Below, one piece after another: positions 56,947 to 64,000 of a stretch of DNA of 64,000 nucleotides; the stretch's first letter is position 1; each line of letters begins with the position of its first letter. The notes beneath the pieces were generated by a model. That model saw only the letters and a program-made list of their open reading frames with translations, did not search any database and was not told the DNA's origin. The DNA comes from Bisporella sp. PMI_857. Taxonomy: Eukaryota > Ascomycota > Leotiomycetes > Helotiales > Helotiaceae. The stretch spans positions 682,001 through 746,000 of the forward strand of contig JAJSPD010000004.1 in assembly GCA_021307315.1 (NCBI GenBank), given 5' to 3'. A program made the position numbers and the translations under genes.

Positions 56947-57534
56947 TCAGCTTTTCTTCATAAAGTCCATCAAATCAAGTCCGAATCCAGATTGACGAGC
57001 TTCAAAAGCCTTCTTGTTTGCTAGTAAAGCTTCGAGACCGCCAAGCTTTCTAGCCTTCGCCCTCTTCTTGCTACTGGAGTTTGCTGGTGTGGCAGATGGA
57101 GTCTGTTCAGGTTTTGTAGGGGGTTGTGTAGCTTGTGTCGAGGATTTGACTGGGCCTAGCGCAGAATATGATGGCCGGGCTCGCTTCCGTGCCTCGGCTG
57201 GCTGTACATTTATACGAGTTATTTTGTTGCAAGAATCGCATTCGTATACTATCTCTTTTGCCTTACTACGTGAGGGCTGGTGAGTCGCTGCGGCTCGCTG
57301 CACTGCTCGTTGAGATTCGATCTTGGCGGTAGAATTCCATCCATTGATCAGAATAACGCCGCATGCCCCACAGGACGTCCATCTTTGGGAATCTGAACGT
57401 TCAATGCCTGAATCAAACATCAGAGAGTTGCTTCTTGACATTAGGTGCTTAGATGTCGCCGGAGCAGTGATTACGAGAAGATGTGCAGAGTTATGTAGAT
57501 ATCGAAAGCGCGCCGATAGCCCCTGAGGTTCCAT
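56947..57534 (-). CDS. RNase P/MRP protein subunit, Rpr2/Rpp21/Snm1 family
   Basis: Intronless, 195 aa. The N-terminal helical pair FRYLHNSAHLLVI and KHLMSRSNSLMFD is the family's first element. Zinc ligands are CGACG (residues about 55-58) and CDSCN (about 99-102). The Lys/Arg-rich middle and Ser/Thr/Pro-rich linker fit an RNA-binding, partly disordered protein; the C terminus ends in FGLDLMDFMKKS, which looks like a conserved short motif. Members belong either to RNase P (5' end maturation of tRNA) or RNase MRP (rRNA processing); the sequence does not let me decide between Rpr2 and Snm1. It starts 320 bp from the divergent DBR1 gene. Confidence 0.82.
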   Translation of the reverse strand: MEPQGLSARFRYLHNSAHLLVITAPATSKHLMSRSNSLMFDSGIERSDSQRWTSCGACGVILINGWNSTAKIESQRAVQRAAATHQPSRSKAKEIVYECDSCNKITRINVQPAEARKRARPSYSALGPVKSSTQATQPPTKPEQTPSATPANSSSKKRAKARKLGGLEALLANKKAFEARQSGFGLDLMDFMKKS

Positions 57535-57854
57535 GCTGCAACGAGAGAGACTTTTAGAAGTAGTGGTTCAATATGCCTTTGATGAATATAAAGCGAGGGC
57601 GTGCAAGGCTGAACTTAGTTGGTCTGCTGCTAAATCTAAAATTTAGGCTGCCAAGACCCGATATGCAGCTCTGATCTTCGTAGCCTTATTGGGAGATTCG
57701 CAAATATACCAGTCAACACGATTTTTCTCCTACACATGCAAATCGTACGACAGATACCAACATCTCTCTGGGATATGCAGTCTGAAGTTGAGACTTGAAG
57801 TGTCTTTAGACGAACTTCTTATTCATACTAGAGGCTCAAAATCAAAAGCTCATT
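57535..57854. promoter_or_regulatory. Divergent promoter region (Rpr2-family / DBR1)
   Basis: 320 bp between the two divergent starts. Nothing specific is recognised. Confidence 0.4.
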
Positions 57855-59588
57855 ATGGACTCAATAACATCGACAAGTTCAGGCTTAAGAGTTGCTGTCG
57901 AAGGGTGTGTAAGTGGTTGGATGCTATAGTGTGCAGTTATTTTACTAACGCGCATGAAGGGCCATGGCACGCTGGATGCAATATATGCATCAGTCAAAAC
58001 GGCAAGTGAAGCCCGCCGATGGGACCAGGTTGATCTCCTCATTATTGGTGGTGACTTTCAGGCAGTCCGCAATGCTTCTGATCTCACAATCATGTCCTGC
58101 CCTGTCAAGTATCGTGCGATTGGTGACTTCCACTATTACTATAGTGGCATGAAAAAAGCGCCATATCTCACTATTTTTGTGGGGGGAAACCACGAAGCCA
58201 GCAGCCATCTCTGGGAACTATACTATGGAGGGTGGGTTGCACCAAATATATATTATATGGGCGCTGCAAATGTTGTACGAGTTGGCGGAGTACGAATTGC
58301 TGGAATTTCTGGTATCTGGAAAGGCTACAACTACAATAAACATCACTACGAGCGCTTGCCTTACAGTGCAGATGATATCAAATCCATCTATCATGTCCGG
58401 GAAATTGATACTAGGAAATTACTCCAATTAAGGACACAAGTGGACATTGGGATTAGTCATGATTGGCCTCGAGCAATTGAGAAGAATGGCAATCAGAAAG
58501 CCTTGTTTAGGGTGAAACCGGACTTTGAGCAGGAATCAAGAGACGGGACATTGGGAAGTGTTGCTGCAGAACACGTTATGGACCGCCTCCGACCTCCATA
58601 TTGGTTTGCAGCCCATATGCACTGCAAATTTTCTGCAACCAAGATATATGACGAAGAGTTAAAACCAGAGGATCTAAATGCTGCTGCTAGTCTAGCCACA
58701 AATAACCCCAAGACCGACTTCCAGGAAACAGTTGTCGTGCACAATGATGACGAAATCGACCTTGAGATGAACGATGATGATGATGAATCCCCTGTGGTGG
58801 CAGAAACAAACGACGGTACTTCTCCCAACTCAGCGAATGTGCCCAAGCAGGCTACAAATATACAAGAAACTATACTAGAGACTTCGGCAGTACCTTTAGA
58901 AATCCGTAATCTCCTGCCTGCTGCATTTTCTCGGCCTAAGCCGCAACAGCGAATGCAGCCAGGTCAACCACCACCTTCAGGGATTGCCAACAAAACGGTG
59001 CGGTTCCTTGCTCTAGATAAATGCTTGCCTGGTCGTAAGTTCTTGCAGCTTCTCGAAGTTCAAGCCCATACTTCAAATCTAGAAAAGCCCTTGGACGAAT
59101 CAATTGCTAGATCAAAACCAAAATTTGAATACGATCCTGAGTGGCTGGCCATCACTCGCGTCTTTGCGCCTTATCTTGTCCTCGGAGATAGAAGTGCTCA
59201 GCCGATCGAAAACCTAGGAGAAGAGCGCTATCGGTCCTTGATCGATAATGAGCGACTATGGATTGATGAAAATATAGTCAAGGCCGGCAAGTTGAAAATC
59301 CCAGAAAATTTTGAACTCACGGCACCACCCTATCAAGCAGGAACTCCAGAAATTATAAATGAAGGACCAAAGGAATATGACAATCCGCAGACGCAACAAT
59401 TCTGTGACCTGATAGGAATAAACAATAATTTTGCTGCCACTGAGGAGGAGAGGGCGGCAAGATTCAAAAATGGACCTGTGCCAAGTGAAAATCGAGGATT
59501 CAATAGTCGAAGCAATGGGCGAGGTCGGGGGAGAGGTGGTGAGAGTGGTGGCCATGGAAGGGGTGGGAGACGTGGACGTGGAAGATGA
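57855..59588 (+). CDS. DBR1: RNA lariat debranching enzyme
   Basis: CDS join(57855..57908, 57960..59588), 560 aa. The 51-nt intron (TACTAAC branch) joins VAVEGC to GHGTLDAIYASV, the first metal site of the metallophosphoesterase. Further metal ligands are in LLIIGGDFQAVRN, VGGNHEASSHLWE, ISHDWPRAI and WFAAHMHCKFSA. The DBR1-specific C-terminal domain contains RFLALDKCLPGRKFLQ and YDPEWLAITRVF. An acidic insert (about residues 260-330) separates the two, and the last 30 residues are an Arg-Gly-rich tail. The enzyme hydrolyses the 2'-5' branch of excised intron lariats in the nucleus. Confidence 0.95.
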
Positions 59589-61115
59589 GGGGCAGATAGG
59601 TTGGTAATTTTGGCTGTGACTACATTGCTTTCGCAAAAAGATGGTCAGCGAAAAAAATTGCATCAGTATAGAGGTCAAGTGAGTGAAGAGCATTAACTAA
59701 CGCTCACAAGTAGGTACTCGTAAGTAAGGATCATCTCGTTGATCATAATGCTATGCAAGAAAAAGCCTAGAGAGTCTTTTGAGGGCTGGGAGGATCATTA
59801 TAGTCTACATGACGAGATCAATTTGGCACCAGATTTATCATCCAACGCTTGACCTACGGATCTGCGATATCTGCTTGAGAGTGGTCTGTAAATTGTAATA
59901 AGTCTAATATTTGGACAGAAGAGGAAGACTGATAGCCGAGTAGAGCCGTCGATTGTAGTACATTGCGTGTCACATTGGTAAGTAGGTCGTACAAAATAAG
60001 GCCTGCAAACACCGAAACTTCTAAACATGCAATAAAAGATGTATGAGAAAGCAACAAGTGCTATAAAAAAGGGCTTATGGGACGCTGTAGAAACCCCACA
60101 GGATGCTGTAAAAGATGATCATCAGTGTATAGAAATTCATGCAAGTCATCACGAGCATAAGCGATACATAAAACTTTCATATACAAACCATAAGTGCACT
60201 TGTAGAACTAGGTAAATTAATGCTCCTTGACCGCTCATATCACATAATTCCTTGTCAATCGTTCCTCATTTTGCCTCTACTCCGGACTTGACCTTACTCA
60301 GTTCATTTCCTGGAGGCCTTTTCTCATTTCGTTTGCACTGAAGTAATGCGTATTGACCGACTTTGTCAGCCATCATCTGACTGGAACCCGTCCCTGAACA
60401 AGGGATCATTAGCACCCAAACGGGAAATTTGCGTACCTGGTGATCAGTGATCAGTGATGGTGGACGTTCGAATTTTCAGGGACTTCCCCACGTCCTCTAT
60501 CGTGAGACTCATTTGCTCCAAATTTAGGGGTTTCTCTCTCCCGCCCCCGCCCATGCTCGAGTGTCACACCCCCAAGCCTCCCGCAATCCAGGCTATCATT
60601 TCAGGGGTCATTAACGTGGACTGTGAAGGCCTTAGCTAGTGGGCTGCCGAGGCGGGTAGTCCGGGCGGTGAATGGAGGGTTAAGTTGGCAGTACCAAACA
60701 GCTTTTCTTTTAAAAAACGAAACCAGCTTCTCGTCCACTCATTTCTCCACGTCCACCAGTCTTTCGCTCGCGCGCTCTCAACCCGCTTGCTTTGCCTCAA
60801 ACGACAATCACCTCATCCTTGAAGCAGTATCCCCTCGCTCACACTCTCCAACTACCAACTTGCTCGAACAACCAATTGCGCTTTTACCTTCTGAATGGCG
60901 GACTCGGGACAAATACTGTTTGATCAAAGAAATAGCATATCGTTTCTGCCCAAATAACTCTACAAGTCGAAGTTAGCGTAACTTCAAACCTCCGCCGTCT
61001 TTTCCTTAGTCAGTATTTCGATTCAGACTGAAATGCAGCACCATGCTGCTGGTTCAGACTTAACCTTGTGAGCAGGTGGATTGCCATTGTTGCAACACGG
61101 CCACAGATTACAAAC
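59589..61115. other. 1.5 kb gene-free region upstream of the GDPD gene
   Basis: This holds the DBR1 3' UTR and a long promoter or 5' leader. A repeated GTGATCA string occurs near 60440-60455. CT-rich tracts lie at about 60720-60800. Open frames at 60454-60639 and 60623-60976 lack family support; the second could be an upstream frame in the leader. Confidence 0.45.
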
Positions 61116-64000
61116 ATGAAATTCGGAAGGAAGTGGGTGATGATGACATTCAGCAGACAATCATTTATAGATGGAGATCCGCTGACATTCGCATAGTCTG
61201 CCTCGGAACCAGGTGCCGGAGTGGTCGGCTTCATATATCAATTACAAAGGCCTGAAGAAGCTAATAAAGGCCGCGTCTGCTATTGTTAAAAGCGGACAGC
61301 ATCCCGACCTCGCTGGTGAGTCCGAAACGTTCCACAGCTCAACTGCTACAAGCTGATTGGTATCCAGAGTTCTTCTTCTCCTTAGATCGCAATTTGGAAG
61401 ATGTGGACGACTTCTATAACAAGAAGTTCGCAGATGCTTCCCGGCGCCTAGAGCTACTGCAGAAACGCTATGGCACGTCAAAGGATTCGTTAAATTCATT
61501 GGATCCCAATGATTTGGAGGAATTGATGGGAGCACTACTAGAGCTGAGGGGCCAATTTAGAAAGGCACAATATTTTGGAGAGGTGAACCGCAAAGGCTTC
61601 CTCAAGATCACGAAGAAATTGGATAAAAAGGTTTCCAACAACATATGTGCACAACAAAGATATATGGCCCTGAAGGTGGATCCGAAGTCTTTCGCAACAA
61701 ACCAAGCTCTGACCACAGCAACGAATAAAGTCAACGACTGGCTGTCAGATTTAGGTGATCGAAAGCTCAAAGATGATTCTAGCTCGGAGAGCTCTGCTCC
61801 TTCGATTAAACACGTCTCTAAAAAGTCGATTTTGGACCTACCCGATGCTCTACTGGATACTGTAGACCAAGCCATACGTAATGACGATGTGCCAACCTTG
61901 AAGGAGGCTCTCCTCGGAGCACACGTGGGCCCCGAGTATCCAGCCATGCAGAAGCTGCTGGTAAATTTATTACAACGTTCAATTTCTAGCAAGTCGACGC
62001 AATGCATTGGCCATTTATTGACAACAATCAAATCACTTGATGAGCCTGACGACATTAATCAGCGTAATTGTGTACATCGCCTGGTCATTGCAATTGGACG
62101 CGCAAAATCAGCCAGCAGTGAGCATAGTCAAGCAGCTGCGGTACCTTTGGTGGAGCATGGGAACATGCAATACATCACCCCAGCTACTACTCCTCCGTTT
62201 GGCCCCCCGCAAAGCACCCTCACGGAATCGACATTACTCAGTCTGACTGACGAGCATGTAAAGGTTTTGGCGTTTGTTCTAGGTAAACTAGAGCCTCGTC
62301 ATCGCGCCGCACTTAAGACCAAAGATGCCTTTGGGCGATTACCACTACATTATGCCGCTCAGTTTGGCTTCGTAGTGGTGTGCGAGTTGGTCATACGGTA
62401 TATGCAAGAATGGGATCAATTCAATGTTGAGCACGGAATTGATGCACCTGCATGGCAGGATAATGAAGGCCTCGCTCCTTTGCATCTCAGCGTGATTGGT
62501 GGGCATGCATTGACTACTAAAACACTCCTGAAGGCGGAAAACTGGAGAGGTCTCAATGACAACAAAGCTGCTATGCGCAGAGACATTTCGAAATCCAGCG
62601 CTGTTCTTGCACTTGCAACGAGATCTAATTTCACTGTGATTGTTAAACTACTTGTTAATGCTGGCGTTGATGTCAATTGGCAAGATGCAACTGGTGAAAC
62701 TGCTTTGCATGTTGCGGCAAGATTTGGGCATGAAGACTGCGCCAAAATATTGCTTTCTGGTACGGAACAGCAACAGGCAAATTTTGAGCTTACGGAAAAC
62801 TCATTTGCATGGACGCCTCTTCACGTTGCTTGCGTGGATGGACATATTTCTATCGTAGACTTGCTCATATCAGCCGGCGCTGAATTGAATAGGCCGGATG
62901 CGTCTGGCTGGACGGCTAGAGAACATGCTGCTCTTAGAGGGCATATGAACATTGCTGAGAGGCTGGCTCAAGCCGCTCCGGAAACTTCAAAGCCAAGATC
63001 GGTATCTCCTCTTAATACCCCAAAATCATCGCCGCCTAAGTCCTCCCTAGGAGCATTGTCTTCAATGGAAGCTCTGCGATCAGGCCTGACCAATGGTGCT
63101 TTGCAGGCTCTCGAACCGGTGAAACCTGTCAAGACATTCGGGCATCGATATCTCACAAATGAAAGCATGATCTTGGTTAGCTTGGGGTCTATGGACATGA
63201 GGAAAAATATTCCGGCCGTGACGCTAGATCAAATACCTATTGCCAAAGCACACTCTACAAAGCTTGATACAGCACTCTCTGTCGTTGTGACAGCAAGTGA
63301 TGGCCGGTCTGACCATGGCAAACCAATCATGCTGGGAGAGCCGACTACAATTGACCTGCCAGTCCAGGAAAACATCTCAACAGAACCAATTGTCTTCACT
63401 GCCCTTGACGCATCCAAAGTTCGACTCTTTTTCGATATCGTCCCCACGTACTCTGGTAACAAAGATCGGAAGGTGGGTAGAGGTGTCGCGATTCTTTCGA
63501 GTATCAAGCAGAAAATCGGGTTGAAAAGAATGAGCCTCCAAGGTGATGTTAGTGTCCCGATCTTAGGAGATGATTTGGAAGTCCTTGGCAGTGTCAACTT
63601 CAACTTCCTGATTATCACACCCTTCGCACATCCAAATATGGGCATCACCACGAAGCACACCTATTGGAAAGAGATGTCTTCGACAATGGTCATCGGCCAT
63701 AGAGGATTGGGAAAGAATATGACATCAAATAAGTCCTTACAGCTAGGCGAGAATACTTTACAATCCTTTATTGCCGCCGCGAATTTAGGCGCCAATTACG
63801 TCGAGTTTGATGTCCAGTTGACTAAAGATCTCGTGCCTGTCATTTATCACGACTTTCTAGTTAGCGAGACGGGAATTGATGCCCCTGTGCATACATTGAC
63901 TTTGGAGCAATTTCTCCATGTTAATGACGCTGTTCCACGGTCATCTCGGCCTCCTTCTCCCGGCCAAGCTAGTTATGCGAAAGAACATCCAAACTTTCGT
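61116..64000 (+). CDS. GDE1: SPX-ankyrin glycerophosphodiester phosphodiesterase (Gde1/Nuc-2 architecture), 3' end missing
   Basis: Visible CDS join(61116..61132, 61197..61315, 61368..>64000), 923 residues so far; the frame is open to the window end. Exon 1 gives MKFGR and, after a 64-nt intron, LPRNQVPEWSASYINYKGLKKLIK: the SPX start. The SPX domain continues through EFFFSLDRNLEDVDDFYNKKF after intron 2 (52 nt) and LKITKKLDKKV, whose lysines bind inositol pyrophosphates. Ankyrin repeats follow (FGRLPLHYAAQFGFV, EGLAPLHLSVIGGH, TGETALHVAARFGHEDC, FAWTPLHVACVDGHISIV, SGWTAREHAALRGHM). The GDPD domain begins with VIGHRGLGKN and contains ENTLQSF, YVEFDVQLTKD and YHDF, with catalytic residues intact so far. 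Yeast Gde1 releases glycerophosphate from glycerophosphocholine; the phosphate sensor Pho81/Nuc-2 shares this layout, so the exact ortholog is open. Confidence 0.9.

Noticed and set aside
1..64000. Transposons, CRISPR arrays, biosynthetic clusters, RIP-degraded repeats
   Set aside because: I looked for transposase or reverse transcriptase motifs, terminal repeats, spaced direct repeats, backbone synthase genes and strongly AT-biased blocks, and saw none.

Overview
The window looks like a piece of a filamentous ascomycete (Pezizomycotina) chromosome. The basis is compact genes with many short introns (about 45-110 nt, GTANGT-type donors, CTAAC/CTGAC branch sites just upstream of the acceptor), a fungal gene set (DASH subunit DAD1, GH72 glucanosyltransferase, split ATP-citrate lyase, cyclin C/SSN8, Rho4-type GTPase) and a TTAGGG-type telomere-like motif. 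A leotiomycete is my best guess, but the sequence alone does not prove it. Exon structures were built by hand from reading frame, splice signals and known family sequences; all join coordinates are in the evidence fields.

Layout, left to right. 0.4-2.8 kb: an unknown disordered protein. 3.4-7.4 kb: a mitochondrial S-adenosylmethionine carrier, a TilS-type tRNA-Ile lysidine synthase and an unknown membrane-anchored protein. 8.2-12.2 kb: a RING/TRAF-type zinc finger protein, a Qc-SNARE (Syn8-like) and a tiny mitochondrial protein. 13.7-14.3 kb: a disordered fungal protein, followed by a 5.3 kb gene-free stretch. 19.6-26.3 kb: cyclin C, a nine-exon EF-hand mitochondrial carrier (SAL1 type) and a GPI-anchored GH72 glucanosyltransferase. 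27.1-32.3 kb: the two ATP-citrate lyase subunit genes head to head, with an apparent one-base frameshift in the smaller subunit. 33-41.8 kb: DNA polymerase delta subunit 4, a short-chain dehydrogenase, RPL26, a secreted intradiol dioxygenase, DAD1 and RHO4. 42.2-47.3 kb: sphingosine-1-phosphate phosphatase, a cyclophilin and an arrestin-like protein. 48.2-54.9 kb: an intron-containing tRNA-Leu, SEN54, an unknown protein with a duplicated domain, and ZPR1. 56.9-64 kb: an RNase P/MRP Rpr2-family subunit, the lariat debranching enzyme DBR1, and the 5' part of an SPX-ankyrin-GDPD glycerophosphodiesterase (GDE1 type) that runs off the right edge.

Most genes are housekeeping and unrelated; there is no operon logic, biosynthetic gene cluster, transposon or CRISPR array. 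Functional links worth noting are the divergent ACL1/ACL2 pair (cytosolic acetyl-CoA supply), the splicing endonuclease subunit SEN54 lying 241 bp from a tRNA gene that needs splicing, and several RNA-processing enzymes (TilS, SEN54, Rpr2-family, DBR1). I did not find a convincing new biological system. The best leads are the duplicated uncharacterised domain at 50.5-53.0 kb, the ACL2 frameshift, a dehydrogenase without its YxxxK motif, and a short interstitial telomeric repeat.
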